DNA of 64,000 nucleotides from Thozetella sp. PMI_491 (Eukaryota > Ascomycota > Sordariomycetes > Chaetosphaeriales > Chaetosphaeriaceae). A program made the position numbers and the translations under genes. The stretch is from assembly GCA_021432635.1 (NCBI GenBank), contig MU270043.1:620001-684000 (forward strand), given 5' to 3'. This document shows positions 43,892 to 57,161 of this stretch, piece by piece. How positions within the stretch are numbered: position 1 is the first letter of the stretch; the number at the start of each line of letters is the position of its first letter. The notes under the pieces are model-generated. The model was given only the letters and a program-made list of their open reading frames with translations. It was not told the DNA's origin and did not search any database.

Positions 43892-46800
43892 TTAGATGCT
43901 GGCTCTCCGCGGCGCCATAGTTCTCCGCAAGGCCTTCTTTGCCTCTGTCTCTTCGACGAGCGGGAGCTTGCCTTGGTCGCGCAGCTTCTGGAGGAACTCG
44001 AGTCCATACTTGTACCCTACCTGGTAGATCTCGTCGAACTTGCCAAAGTCCAATGTCCCGTAGTCATCGATGGGGGGTCTCATGTAGAAGCACCCGCTCA
44101 TCATCTTGGCGCGCTCCAGCGCATCCACGCTCGAGACATAAGCGAGGCGCGCCTGGATCTCCGCTAGGGTGGGCGGGTTCGGAGCTGATGAGAAGGGGTT
44201 CCACCGGTTGAAGAAGGCCCAGACGCCAGAGAGGGAATCGCCGAAAGACTGGGGGGTGTCGTCGTCGAGTGCCCCGACATCCACAGCAAAGATGTACTCT
44301 GCGCCGAGCGACTTCATGTGGGACACGGTGAGGTTGTCGATATAGCCACCATCTAGGAGCATGCTGCCTTCGTCGCAGAGAGGAGGCAGAAGGCCCGCAA
44401 GAGACATGGATGCCCTGACGTACCGCCACGCGTACCCGCTGGTGTGGAACTCAGCCCGGCTGTTGCTGATATTGGTGGTGTTGCAATAATATTCGAGCCA
44501 AAAGTCCTCGATTTGCGTTTTCCCGAGGATCTTGAAAATGCCACGGTTGAACTCGTGACCGGTAGTGTACGACGCGGAGGGATAGGTCAGGTCTAGGGCG
44601 AACCGCCACATGCTGGACATGCGGCCGGCAAATTTCTTGGCAAGCCCGAAAATGGGCACCACATCGGCGTGCCGGGCATAGAGGGCCCCGATGAATGCGC
44701 CGATAGAGGTTCCTCCGACAAGATCCACCGGAATGCCGGCCTCCTCCATCGCCTTGATGACACCTATGTGCGAGATGCCCCGAGCGCCCCCGCCGCCGAG
44801 GACGAGCCCGACCGACTTACCACACAATCGGCGAGCCAGGCGGTGAAAGTCGCTCTTGAAAGGCGTGTTGGGCGAATAGAAAGGACCATGCCGCACTTTT
44901 CTCGAGGTGTACTTCTGTATCTCGGCCTGTATGGTCTGCACCCTCTCCTTGAGACTCGGCCCGGAACGCTTCGCCGGCGCGTGCATGGGTAGTGCATCCG
45001 AAGTCAGAGGCATCTGGACATGGCAATGGCCGCCGTTGATCCACATGCGATTGCTTAGCCATCTTCGGGTAAGCCCGGACCTCGAGTACCGTTCTTGGTG
45101 GATGAGAACCAAGACCTTGCGGGCTGTGGACTTCATGCCGAGCATGAAGCGTTCATACTCGCCGATCTCAGGCGAACCATCGGCAAGGCCCACCAGAAGA
45201 ACACAGTCGGCCTGAGTAATGCATGTCTGTGTCCACGCTGAATTGACGTTGGTGTCTGATCAGAGTGTTAGCACGGTTGTGGCAAGTCATGTCAAAAGAC
45301 TCACCGGCAACGTAAACTACTAGACCGTATTTCTCCTCTAGGTCGGCCAAATATTGAGACAACTTTAGCTTGCCAATTTTGTTGAACGCGTGCTTGCCGA
45401 GGTGGTTGAGAATGGCGCCTTGGTTGAGCGAGGTTGCTCCGTTGGGCGGCCCAACCTGTGCCAGCGCATTCATAAGTCGATTCCCAAACTCGACGACGGG
45501 CACGCCCGCGGTCACAGGCAAGATCGCAACAGTCCTCAAGTTTAGAGTCGACGAACTCTTGTTGATTGACGACTTCGACGTGCCTTCTCTCGTCCCGAGG
45601 AGGGTAGGATCGTCGACTAGTGCTCGCATACGGGAAGCAATAATCTTAGAGATCTTAATGGTGATGTTAGGGTGCTCTAGTGCCAGGCTGTTGAACAAGG
45701 TGCGAGGGAATTTAACGAGCTCTGTGTCGCGTATAGTGTGGAGAGTGCCAGACCGTGACGATTCAGTTAACACCTCAAGCTCGCCAATGCTCTCGCCTTG
45801 GCCGAACTCGGCTCTGACGTTCATACCACCATCTTTCCTGTCCTCGACCAGCCTCAAACGTCCGTTCAGGACAATGTAGATGGCCTCACTCTCCTCCCCT
45901 TTGTGGAAAATGACTTGGCCAGCATTTACCTGAACCCACTCAAGCGCAAAGTCGATGTGCAGAATCAGTCGTGGGAGAAGACTAGTGAGCCGCTTCGCCA
46001 TGGTAAGCAGGACTATCGGATACCGGTCAACGATTCTCTCAATGGCGAGACGTGGGAGGAACCCAACGTAAACATCGGTTTTCGCGACCACGTCGATGAA
46101 GGACCTGTAAGAAGAGATTGTCCCGACATACCCAGCCAAGCCCCCGGGTTTAATGAGTGCCACGCTTCGACGGCCGAGCTTGCTCCTCTTCCTAGACTCC
46201 GCGAAGCCAGATCCCATCTCGGGTATTGAGAATTGCGATGACGAGCCTGTCTTATGACTCAGGCCCGGAATTGAATCGCCATTTTCCATAGCGTTGAGGG
46301 ACGAGTTGCCTTCTGACGGAAGTATGTCCACCGACGCATCGTCAACTGGGACACACATATCAAGAAACCCGTCAATGACGTAGTAGAGGCCCGGGTTGCG
46401 CTCCCCCTGCTCGACCAAAACTGATCCCTTCCGAAAGAACACAATTTCAACCTCGTCTTTCAGTTCTTGTGCTAGTATTTGGGGATTCAGTCCCTGGTGC
46501 GTGGTGAACCCCCCCGAGGTCATTGACTCCGTCTCGCCGTCGCCTGAGCCGTCAAAGGCATCCATGAATCCAAACGCGTTGTTTGAGAAGACTGCCTTCT
46601 GGCGTCGCTGGTCGATTGAGATTAATCTCGGTGAGGCCTGCACTGACTCAGGATCTCTGGTCGGATGGGCACTGCCAACCAGTCCGATAGACTTGAGCAT
46701 GCATTCCAGGATGGACTCTCGGAACTGGCCGTCCTCATCCAAGGACTCTCTGCTGCTAAGGGAGATATTGCCGCTCCTTTGCGTAGCAAAAGGATTAAAC

Positions 46801-48582
46801 GTCCGTTGCGCTAAGGGAGAGGTGTCGTCGCGCCCTAGGAGTTCTGCGTGCGTGGGTTGCCCATTCGGCGTGGCAGCAGCTTTCTTCCCGCTGTCCTGAG
46901 AAAGTTGGATGTTACTTAGGAGATCGCCCGGGTCTGGCTTGTCTGTCGAGGCTTGAACCTGAGGCGTGAAGATGGAGACCGGACGATGTCTTGAGATAGC
47001 GTGCAAAGCGGCTTCTTTGCGGAGCATCGTTGCCGATCTCCGGCGCCTTGTGGCGTGGGCGTTGTGCAGCGCAATTCCCTTCCCCAGCTCCTCTTCCCCG
47101 ATCCTCTCCCTCTCTCTAGAGAACTTCTCCTTGAGGCGTACGAGAGGGTCACCTCGGAGGTGGTTGGGGAGCTGGCACATGGTGTACTTGATCATGTTCC
47201 TTTCGGCTTGCAGAACATCTGCAGTTAGGCCGAGGTAGTTGTACGCTGTAGCCAGCGTCACCCTCTGGAATCTGGACAGAATAACGTGCACGATGTGGGC
47301 TGTCGCCTTTGGGTATATCCTTATAAGGCGGCGAAATGCGCTAGCAGGAATGATGGCAATCGTGGTATCCACTGTGGCTCTTCCGATGATGTCTGGATGG
47401 ACTGAATTCGTGTTCGTCCGCTTCGGCTGTGGTTTCTTAGGCCGATGGCGAGTAATCGGGACCGCCGCATCGAGACTAATGGGGGGTATATGGTTGAGCC
47501 CGCCGGCGCTACCGGGCGTGATGGATATAGGCTCCGCTAGGGAGGGCTTTTCTCCAGGTGTTTCCAGCTGCGGCGTGCTTGGGAACGAGACGGGAGATGG
47601 GTTAGGTGGGTTCCGGAAGTCCGCGCTCATGGGGTACCTTGCAATGCTGGTGCTCATAGGAGTGCTTCCGGGTTCTGATATATCGTAGTCTGAGCTCCGC
47701 AGCTGGATATCTTCTGTGAAAAGCGACATAATGGAGAACAGTGACGACATGGGCGAGCCATTCCGCACCTCGGTAAGGAGCTGGTACCGTTGATGTCCCG
47801 GAGCGAAGTTCTCTTCATCTTCACTCGATGGCATGTCGAACGAGCTGCCCGTCCGAACAGGAGTGGCTCGGCGTGCATTGTCCCGAGACTTGACAAAGAT
47901 CTCGACCATGCCGTCGACAACGAGACAGAAGCCTTTTTCCTCCTCAAGATTCAAAGTTTCTCCCGCAATCAACTTCCTTGTCTGCATACTGCGAGTAAGC
48001 TCGTGAAAGACTGGCCGTTCTAGGTACCCGAATATCTTGATGGCACTCAAGAACTCGTCGAGGTAGCTAGCTAGGCCAGACTTGGTGCCTTCTTCGTTAG
48101 TGTCCGGGAAGAGATCGATCTCGGGCTCCTTGCGCTGCGGTTCTGGCGGCAGCCGAGAGTACATATTCAAGTAGCGATACCTCACCACCCAACTAACAGC
48201 AGAAACCATGGCGGCCATGATGAGCATGCTAGACGAGTGTTAGGTTTGGTATACCCGGGTACCACGTTCGCGGGTCAACTCACAGAGTGGTCGCGTTCAT
48301 GGTGACCGTAAGGCTGGTAGAAAAGAGCCGGAATAACGTTGAAGGGAGGGTGAACGTGCTAATCCTGACCACCCAGTACAGTATCGTCGAGGTCAGCTGC
48401 AAGATCCAAAGCATGATCCGGGCGAAAAGGCCCAGCCATGAAGAAGGGCCATCGGCGTCTCCAGCCCCGCTGGTTCGGGTGACAGCAGAGGAGAGGGCGG
48501 CGGATGCTAGGGCGGTAGAAAGCGACGCGGCAGAGCTTGAGAGTGATCTCTCGGCGATGGGAGATATGCCTGACGAATCCAT
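43892..48582 (-). CDS. nte1: Lysophospholipase NTE1 (neuropathy target esterase)
   Basis: An ER-anchored phospholipase B of 1528 residues in three exons (48582-48284, 48228-45305, 45255-43892). Yeast Nte1 deacylates phosphatidylcholine to glycerophosphocholine. Two hydrophobic N-terminal segments span about 50-120. Cyclic-nucleotide-binding-like domains follow, including [20 protein letters not shown]. The C-terminal patatin domain has GGGGARG (about 1228-1235), the nucleophile Ser1258 in GTSIG and the catalytic Asp1376 in DGGYIDN, all intact. Introns are 55 and 49 bp; phases agree. The start is 631 bp from the eIF2-alpha start on the other strand. Length and domain order match fungal Nte1 proteins. 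Confidence 0.97.
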
Positions 48583-49213
48583 GGCCTATGTGACTATGCA
48601 GCTGTCCCGGATAGCAGGTAATACTTCGGAGCGGGAGCACTGGGAGACTCCCAGCTTCGGAGGACAGGCCGTGGCAAACAGGAGTGGAAGCGGGAATTTC
48701 AGAGGGAAAAGCAATCGCATCTGGCTAGTTGCAGCATGCTGTGTTAATGAGGCATCTCCGGCCGGTCTGGAGTCTGGTTTAAAGAGGTGACACTCCCGTC
48801 GTTAGCATGCCAATCATGTGCACAGTAAACCTGTGCTTCCCAGTGGCCGGCCGACCAAGCTTCGGAGCTGTCCAAGCACCCAAGTCACGACGTCAATCAA
48901 GTGGGCCGCTGCTTGCCGAGCCGCTAAGCGCACCTGCCCGGTGCGTGCCTGCCCGAGAATACCCCGCCACTGTGGCACACAGCAACCCCTCGTTGGTGGC
49001 TCGAAATTCTGCTGCATTTTCGAAAAACATCAGGCCGATTTTTTTTTTGACTCAACAGCGATCGCATACAAGTAGCCTCGCCCGCCAAAGAAACCCCGTC
49101 GCCCCTCTACCCGGACCCCCCCCCGGAACGCCTCCAGACGACCCTAGACGACCTCCTTTCACGGCTAGTTTGCGCGGCTTTCCAAAGACCTCAACGAGGC
49201 GACGACCGGCAAC
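48583..49213. promoter_or_regulatory. Divergent promoter, nte1 / sui2
   Basis: 631 bp between the starts of nte1 and the eIF2-alpha gene. It must hold both promoters. I see no recognisable operator. Short frames in it lack coding sense. Confidence 0.5.
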
Positions 49214-50548
<1,335 letters not shown>

Positions 50549-50958
50549 GGGGCCTATTTGGCGGACGCGCATCCATCCATCTCGATGCCATGACGAGCTC
50601 CACGGTTCCAATGTATCTTAGGTTATTTCGGGAAGGGCTGGCGTCAAGGGAGATGAAAAGTCAAAATGTCTTCAAGCTAATAGAGGACGTTTGGCCGTGA
50701 GTCTAGTACACAGCCTCGAGATTGATGGCCATAGAGAGAGCATTCCTCATTTTGCAATGGGAGGAGTATGCAGAAAACGGTGGGGGGGCTTCACATATCT
50801 GCATTTTTTCTTGTCACGTATCGTCCTATTCTCTTATCTTATCGGCGCATCATCCTACTTGCTCCAGAAGCTCCAAAATCTTGCGAGCTCGGGATGCCTC
50901 AAGTTCCATGAATTTGACAGTTGATCCCGAAGCAAAGGTACTCTGCCCAACCTAATCC
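50549..50958. other. Intergenic between sui2 and imp2
   Basis: 410 bp holding the eIF2-alpha 3' untranslated region and the imp2 promoter. Nothing else seen. Confidence 0.5.
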
Positions 50959-51646
50959 ATGGCGGCGGGCTCACTATGGGGGCGAGCAAGGACCCTCCGC
51001 CCGTTTCTCGGAAGGGTCTCCTACTACCTCATCCGCCTCCTGCCGTGGGTTCCGCCCGTCATCTGGATCAATGAGAACCTAGGTGAACCAACCTTCATCA
51101 GCGGCCCATCCATGTATCCATTCTTCAATGATCGATACAACAAGTCACTGGGGAGGGATGTGTGTTGGAACTTCAAGTATGGTGCGCGCCAGGGGCTCGA
51201 GCGCGGAATGGTGGTTACCTTCCGGTGAGTAGCCGGCGTTACACATCCAGAGACACCCCTGAGGCAGGTAGTCGGCCTGGCTATTGAGACGCACTAACCC
51301 GGGAGATGATGGCAGGAGCCCCAATGATCCCGAGAAGCTGGTGGTGAAAAGAATCATCGCGCTCGGTGGCGACGTGGTACACACGCGGCCGCCGTACCCG
51401 GCGCGGGCTGTGAGCATTCCCCCTGGGCACATGTGGGTAGAGGGCGATGCACGGGATCCCGAGAAGTCGTTGGACAGCAATACCTACGGGCCCATATCAG
51501 ATCGCTTGGTGACCGGGAGAATTACGCACATCTTGCTGCCACTGCGGAAAGCTGGGCGGGTGAAGTGGTGGGAGCAACGAGACCTCGACCGGGTTCAAGT
51601 GGGACAAGCTGTTGACCACTTTCCTGTGGATTGGTGGTCCGACTGA
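50959..51646 (+). CDS. imp2: Mitochondrial inner membrane protease subunit 2 (Imp2)
   Basis: An S26-family signal peptidase of the mitochondrial inner membrane that trims sorting signals from imported proteins, 198 residues in two exons (50959-51224, 51316-51646; 91-bp intron). A short basic N-terminus and a hydrophobic anchor (about 20-37) precede the nucleophile Ser51 in SGPSMYPFF. The general base is Lys100 in VVKRIIALGGD. The later box WVEGDARDPEKSLDSNTYGPI matches the family's conserved substrate-binding region. The longer insert between the boxes and the NEN/LGEPTFISGPSM context fit Imp2 better than Imp1. It lies in tandem with eIF2-alpha and the carrier gene. Confidence 0.93.
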
Positions 51647-52046
51647 GCCACCATCACCATCGCCGGCTTGCCTACCATGTAAAACACCATGTATTCTAGC
51701 CCATAACCCACTCAGATACCCCAATAGTGTGTGTATATGCGACCTCGTTTCGCATCCGCAAAATTGCGTCGTATTTCCGGACCAAACCACGTAGGTCCGG
51801 CAAGCGTGAGTCGCCCGGTCCCCGTAGTGGAAGCCCGGCGTGCACAGGCCAACCGCCGCGCGCCTCGATAACAGGCATATCTAAGGAAATTTCTAGACCC
51901 CCAGAAATTTGCCTCGATGATGCGCCCTCCCTCTTCCCCTGCATCGCATTCGCCGTCGTACGCAAAAGAAGCCCTTGCCCGCGGCTCGCACCACGCGTAG
52001 AGCGGCGCATCCCCTCCTTTTCTCGCCTACCCAGAGTTGAAAGGCC
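51647..52046. other. Intergenic between imp2 and carrier gene
   Basis: 400 bp with the imp2 3' end and the carrier promoter. No further feature seen. Confidence 0.5.
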
Positions 52047-53451
52047 ATGGTCTTTGGCGCAGCGACTGCCGGACCCGTGCCTCCCGTCGCCTCGCCACCC
52101 GCCGCCACTCGCAGCTCCGGACGCTCGCCGACTGATGCCCTGAATTTCGATGATGGACCCCCGGGCCAGCGAGCCTTTCAGCCGGACGTCACTCTAGGAG
52201 GCCAATCGACTCTAGGAGGCCAATCGCTCACGCCTAACATGAGCCCCCAAGATGGCACGCTTGAGCCAGAGGCACGGCCTGCCTACGTTCACGTAAGTCC
52301 GTCGCTGATCCCCGTAACTCGTACAGGCACGTGAGGCATCGCTGACAGCTTCGATGAAGAGCATGCTTGCTGGCGGCATCGGCGGAGTATGCGGCGACAT
52401 GCTCATGCATTCCCTCGACACAGTGAAGACGCGCCAACAAGGAGATCCGCATATTCCGCCCAAGTATACCTCTCTCGGCTCGTCGTATAACACAATATTC
52501 AGGCAGGAGGGCATTCGTCGTGGTCTCTATGGCGGATGGCTACCCGCCTTGATCGGGTCTTTCCCTGGCACTGTTATCTTCTTTGGGACGTACGAGTTTA
52601 GCAAGAGGTATATGATCGACCATGGAGTCAAGCCGCAGCTGGCTTACCTCGCTGGTGGTGAGTAGCCTCCACCTGGTACTGTGACGATCCTATTTCTGAT
52701 CATACTATATGCAGGCTTCCTGGGCGATCTTGCTGCCTCCGCTATCTACGTTCCCTCCGAAGTCGTCAAGACCCGTCTACAGCTGCAGGGTCGGTATAAC
52801 AATCCCTATTTCCAGTCAGGTTACAATTACCGAGGCACTCTGGACGCGACCAGAACTATGATCCGACAGGAAGGAATATCGTCGCTGTTTCATGGGTTCA
52901 AGGCGACACTCTACCGGGACCTGCCTTACTCGGCCCTGCAGTTTTTGTTCTGGGAGCAGGGACAGGCTTGGGCTCGGCAGTGGAGGGGCAGCAAGGAAAT
53001 CGGCTGGCAGTTAGAACTCCTAACAGGAGCCGCTGCCGGAGGCCTTGCTGGAACCATTACCTGCCCTCTTGATGTTGTCAAGACCCGACTGCAAACGCAG
53101 CTCCACCCAGAGGCCCAAAGTGCCATGCCAAAGCCGGCTCCCAAGGACGGCAATGTCCCTCGGTCGACTCCCGAGAGCACAAGCCAAAAAGGGCAGAAGA
53201 GGCTAATCTCCACTTCTTCACCCTCCACGCACACCCCTCGCCCCGGTGCAGCTAAGCTGCACACAGAGTCGGTGCTCACTGGACTCAAGGTCATCTACAG
53301 AACAGAAGGTGCCACGGGCTTATTCAGAGGAGTCGGCCCCCGTGCCGTTTGGACCAGCATCCAGAGTGGCTGTATGCTTTTCTTGTATCAGACCATATTG
53401 CGCCAGCTGGAACTGCATCTTCCCGTGGAACGACCCGAACTCAAGGCATGA
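52047..53451 (+). CDS. Mitochondrial carrier, Mme1/YMR166C-like
   Basis: An SLC25 carrier of the inner mitochondrial membrane, 426 residues. Preferred exons are 52047-52292, 52360-52657 and 52715-53451. Three repeats show the signature Px[DE]xx[KR]x[RK]-like helices: HSLDTVKTRQQGD, VPSEVVKTRLQLQG and CPLDVVKTRLQTQ. An unusual Ser/Pro-rich loop of about 65 residues interrupts the third repeat, and the first 75 residues are Pro/Gly/Ser-rich. YMR166C/Mme1 in yeast is a magnesium exporter with the same SMLAGGIGG...DMLMHSLDTVKTRQQGDP start, so that is the closest functional guess. An alternative 3' splice site at 52326 would leave a 34-nt intron and add 11 residues in frame; I prefer 52359, which has a CTGAC branch site 14 nt upstream. 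Confidence 0.88.
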
Positions 53452-53939
53452 GATGATGGCTTTAGGCCTCGTCCGACCTTGTGCGTGTAAATAATTGTAT
53501 CTATTGCAGGGTTGAGGGAGGCATGGTGCACGGCGTTCCGGGCGGCGGCTGAATAGATGGCGTACCTGCGTACATAGACAGACCATAGACACTACCAAAT
53601 TTCCACTTTCAATCCCTCGAGAAAGCCGCGTTGAGAGGCTCTCCAGCGGTTCCACAGGTCAGGGGCAAGCATCTGGCACCGTCAAAATGCATATATTCGC
53701 TTAAGGTAGTGATGACCATGCTATATCGGGGCGCTCGGTTATTGGCCAATCTAGAGCTCCAACTCCAGCTTAATCCCCACTCAGCTAGGAGCGCCCCAAG
53801 GCCGAAGTAGATCTTTCAGAAATCAGCCCACCGGGAAATCGAACCCGACCAACCGTCGAACATGCAAACCAGGGCGTCGTAGCCTACCGATCCAATTCCC
53901 ATGATGCTCCCTCGGCATGGAGCCAGCTATCCGTGAGAC
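53452..53939. other. Intergenic, 0.49 kb
   Basis: Between the carrier stop and the PPR-like start. A B-box-like GGTTCGATTTCCC sits on the minus strand near 53833, but no tRNA fold can be built around it. Confidence 0.5.
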
Positions 53940-56900
53940 ATGTCGGCAACACTCCCCGTCCCTTCCAGGGCGGCCATAACGGCCTTACGAGGCCTTGTCC
54001 TGGGAACGTCTTGCACGCTCGCCCTTGTCGCTGAGGACCGCCGAAGGAAGATCAACAACGCACTCGACGTCATTGAGACAAGCAAAAAGCTCAAGTCGAG
54101 CAGGCAGTACCATGGCGGTGGTGCCCAGTTTGCTCTCGCTCTTGAGGAGGATGCTGACACCCTCCCATTTCCGTACGAGCCGACCAGCCGAGCGACGGCC
54201 AACTCACGACGAAGAAGGACGGAGATGAGGAGGACCGAGTTTATCAGCCGATCAAATGATGTGGCAAGAGCATATGTTGCCGTACATGATATATCTGCCG
54301 CTCCCCAGAGCCTCCAGGAAGTCCGGACCGCGAGGCTTGACTCGGAGAACACGCCTAGAGAGAAACCGACACCCTTCATCCGACCCGTCATTGTACCGCC
54401 GACTCCAACGCCTCCTACCCATGGACTCAGGGTTGCGGATGCGACATCTCACGAGTTTCCCAGTAACGACCACATCATAGCGAAGATACACGAATCATGT
54501 GAGAGCAGAAATGAAGGTGCTATGAATGCCGTTTTCCAGCTTGTTCTTGCCGTATATCAAGGCAGGTCTTCACCAGAGACCCAACAAAGGCGTTGGACGC
54601 AGGCCACAGGTCTCCTATGTCGAACACTACAAAGCCTAGGGCGAGTGGAGGATGCAACCATGCTGCTCGAGAAGGTCGTGCTGGGAGGGACTGTCGATGA
54701 AGCCGACTATTTCGCGCATTTCCCCCTTGAGTTAGTCGACGTCCATCTCGCGGGAGACTTCCCGGTAGCAGCGGAAGAACGGAAGGCATACGCCTCCAAA
54801 CTCGACCTGGCCATCACCCTATTCCTGCCCACGTTTGTGGCGAAGCCATTGTCCGCCAACGCAGACGCCGTGGCCATTGGGAGAAAACTACTAGATCATG
54901 CCTTTGCAACCGAGCGACTGAAGTATGTCGAGCCGCTTTATAGGCGGTGCCTCGAATATGAAGGCAGCGATGGCTGGCAGCTGGCAGAAACTTTCATCAC
55001 CCAACTACACGGGTCGCACAACTACCAGCTTGCGATCAAGCACTTTCTCCAGTCTTACACAAAACTATCGCCTCCGACAGAATCGATCCAAAGGGTTGGG
55101 AACCTGATTGTCGAAGCTGTGGAGACGGCACACAACCACAAAGTTGCTCAGGTGCTAAAGGCGCTGGTGCCCCTCTGCTCTGGGACCTGTCAGCTCAGGA
55201 GTCAGTGGCCGATGAAACTGCTCAGTAGCCACTGGCAAAAACATCATGATTACAGAGAAACCCTGGCCTTGTTCTCCTCGCTCATGGATTCAGGCCTGAA
55301 GGAACTTGTGCCTCACCCGGACTGTCTTGATCGGATCATGATCGAAATTGCCCTGGAAGCTGAGGAGGAGTCCGAGGCCGAGGCTTCCTTCCGCCGGCTG
55401 ATCTCTGAGATGCCAAGGGTTGCGACAGACGTGCGCATCCTTGGGCGGTTTGCCTTGTTCAAGGCTCGGAAGGGAGACTGGGAAGGCGTCCGCAAAGAAT
55501 TTGAGACGATGCGCGTGGACGACAAGAGGGCGCGCGAGTATTACGGCAGCGTCTTCGTTCCCATCCTTAAGGTCTTCGCTCAAGAGCACACAGTCTCGGA
55601 AACAGATGCGTTCTTGCGCCTCTTCATTGAACAGCTCAATGTCCCCATCTCGCGGCATATGGTTGCCCTTGTGGCAAACAAGTACGGATCCCAACGAGAC
55701 TTGGCCTCTTTCCTCCACTGGCTTGAGTATTGCGCCGGTCTTGGCTTCCAGATCGACAACGCCTTCGCCAATTCCATCCTTTCCAACTGCAAGCGGCGAT
55801 GGGGCTTCTCATTCAGCGACCTGCGACGTCTCTTCTTCAACCTGAAAACCTGGAGCCCTGGCTGCGTCGACACGGCGACAGAGCGTATCATGGTAGACGC
55901 TGCTGTTGCGGACGGAGGCGGCTCAGCAGCTCGGGGTCGCGTTGTGTCTTTGGGGGTCGACCCAATCAAGGTCGCTCGCCGAGGGCAGTGTGCCTCCGAG
56001 AGAGAAGTTGTCTTGGCCATGAAGGAGGCGCTGACGTGCGAGCGGCCGGCTCGAGCTCTCAGGATTTACAAGCGGGCCCTGCATCTTGGCACTCCTTTCT
56101 CCCCCCACGCGCTGCGGCTGGCAGTGCAGGCGAGCTTGGCTGTGAATCGCGATGACTTCAGGCCGACTTTGGCACTTCTGCAAGATGCCAAGAAGAATGG
56201 AAATGACCTCGGAGGGGCTATCGTGTGTATCCTGGCCGCTCACCTGAAAAAGATTGCTACGGAGAGCAACCAGCCTGGCCGGTCTAGCAGGCGGCAGGTC
56301 TTGGCAGACATTGAGAGCACGATTGGGCAGTTCGGGAGCGAGGGCATCGCCTTGGATGAGGGCGTGTTGCACAAAACGGCGGCACTCTGCTCGCACGCAC
56401 GCCTCTACCATGGCACCGTCTCATATGCTATCCGGGCAGCAGAAGCCGGTGGAAGGCCCGGGCCGTGCTACACGTTGACCAGCTTCAGACTTCTCCTTGA
56501 AGGATACGCTCAGCTAATCGATATAGATGGCATGCGGCGCGTGGTAGCTCAAGGGCTCTCGAGCCACTATCGAGAACAGCCGGCTTGCATTAGACAACTC
56601 AAACTCGCCAGGGCTATCCTCCACTCGAAGCTGCCTTACACAAACCTGAAGCGCGGGGATATCCTTGAAGGCCTCGAGATTCTCGACCAGGCGATTGAGC
56701 AAGCCAAGACCTTTCGCAATGAGCTCAGCTTGGAGCGTGAGAACTTGGAGGCCGGTGTCATGCGGATCATGAAGCAGGCTGCGCTAAATGCCGACGCCAG
56801 TCTAGAGTTGACCAAGATGGTCTGGAGAGAGCGGCCGTCGCGGATCATAAGTGAGAATGCAAATGACGAGAGCCGGACAATCGCGGAGCCGGAAGAAGAG

Positions 56901-57161
56901 GAAAGAGGGTCGCGTGACATGCTCCTCCGCGATCATGGAGCAAAGGCAGCCGACAGTCTCGACACAGACAGGTGCAGCCCGTCTCCTGCCGAGAAGCGGC
57001 ACTATGAACTAAAACTTCGGGCGCGCAAGGCAACGGCAAGCTCGCCGCCATTTGGAGTGGGGGGAGCGCAGAACGACGATCCTCTCGCCGTAATGCTGGA
57101 GAAGGCGAATCTGGAAGAGATGGCGCGCAGTGCAAAGAAGGCTAGCGCTGCCGGCTGGTGA
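53940..57161 (+). CDS. PPR-like mitochondrial RNA-binding protein
   Basis: A single-exon protein of 1073 residues. The first 60 residues combine a small hydrophobic helix (LRGLVLGTSCTLALVAED) with RRRKINNALDVIETSKKLKSS, a form seen at the start of fungal mitochondrial PPR proteins. A low-complexity stretch of Pro/Thr (about 140-165) is followed by a long array of paired helices of about 35 residues, for example residues reading EGSDGWQLAETFITQLHGS or RDLASFLHWLEYCAGLGF. The C-terminal 70 residues are Glu/Arg/Lys-rich. I read it as a pentatricopeptide-type solenoid that binds mitochondrial transcripts; the repeats are degenerate, so HAT or TPR folds are possible. No catalytic domain is present. 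It lies tandem to the carrier gene. Confidence 0.7.
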   Translation: MSATLPVPSRAAITALRGLVLGTSCTLALVAEDRRRKINNALDVIETSKKLKSSRQYHGGGAQFALALEEDADTLPFPYEPTSRATANSRRRRTEMRRTEFISRSNDVARAYVAVHDISAAPQSLQEVRTARLDSENTPREKPTPFIRPVIVPPTPTPPTHGLRVADATSHEFPSNDHIIAKIHESCESRNEGAMNAVFQLVLAVYQGRSSPETQQRRWTQATGLLCRTLQSLGRVEDATMLLEKVVLGGTVDEADYFAHFPLELVDVHLAGDFPVAAEERKAYASKLDLAITLFLPTFVAKPLSANADAVAIGRKLLDHAFATERLKYVEPLYRRCLEYEGSDGWQLAETFITQLHGSHNYQLAIKHFLQSYTKLSPPTESIQRVGNLIVEAVETAHNHKVAQVLKALVPLCSGTCQLRSQWPMKLLSSHWQKHHDYRETLALFSSLMDSGLKELVPHPDCLDRIMIEIALEAEEESEAEASFRRLISEMPRVATDVRILGRFALFKARKGDWEGVRKEFETMRVDDKRAREYYGSVFVPILKVFAQEHTVSETDAFLRLFIEQLNVPISRHMVALVANKYGSQRDLASFLHWLEYCAGLGFQIDNAFANSILSNCKRRWGFSFSDLRRLFFNLKTWSPGCVDTATERIMVDAAVADGGGSAARGRVVSLGVDPIKVARRGQCASEREVVLAMKEALTCERPARALRIYKRALHLGTPFSPHALRLAVQASLAVNRDDFRPTLALLQDAKKNGNDLGGAIVCILAAHLKKIATESNQPGRSSRRQVLADIESTIGQFGSEGIALDEGVLHKTAALCSHARLYHGTVSYAIRAAEAGGRPGPCYTLTSFRLLLEGYAQLIDIDGMRRVVAQGLSSHYREQPACIRQLKLARAILHSKLPYTNLKRGDILEGLEILDQAIEQAKTFRNELSLERENLEAGVMRIMKQAALNADASLELTKMVWRERPSRIISENANDESRTIAEPEEEERGSRDMLLRDHGAKAADSLDTDRCSPSPAEKRHYELKLRARKATASSPPFGVGGAQNDDPLAVMLEKANLEEMARSAKKASAAGW

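Noticed and set aside
53780-53870. Possible tRNA on the minus strand from a GGTTCGATTTCCC box
   Set aside because: The T-loop is one base too long for a standard T arm, no 5' acceptor complement to the GGTGGGC that follows exists within range, and no clear A box or anticodon arm can be placed.
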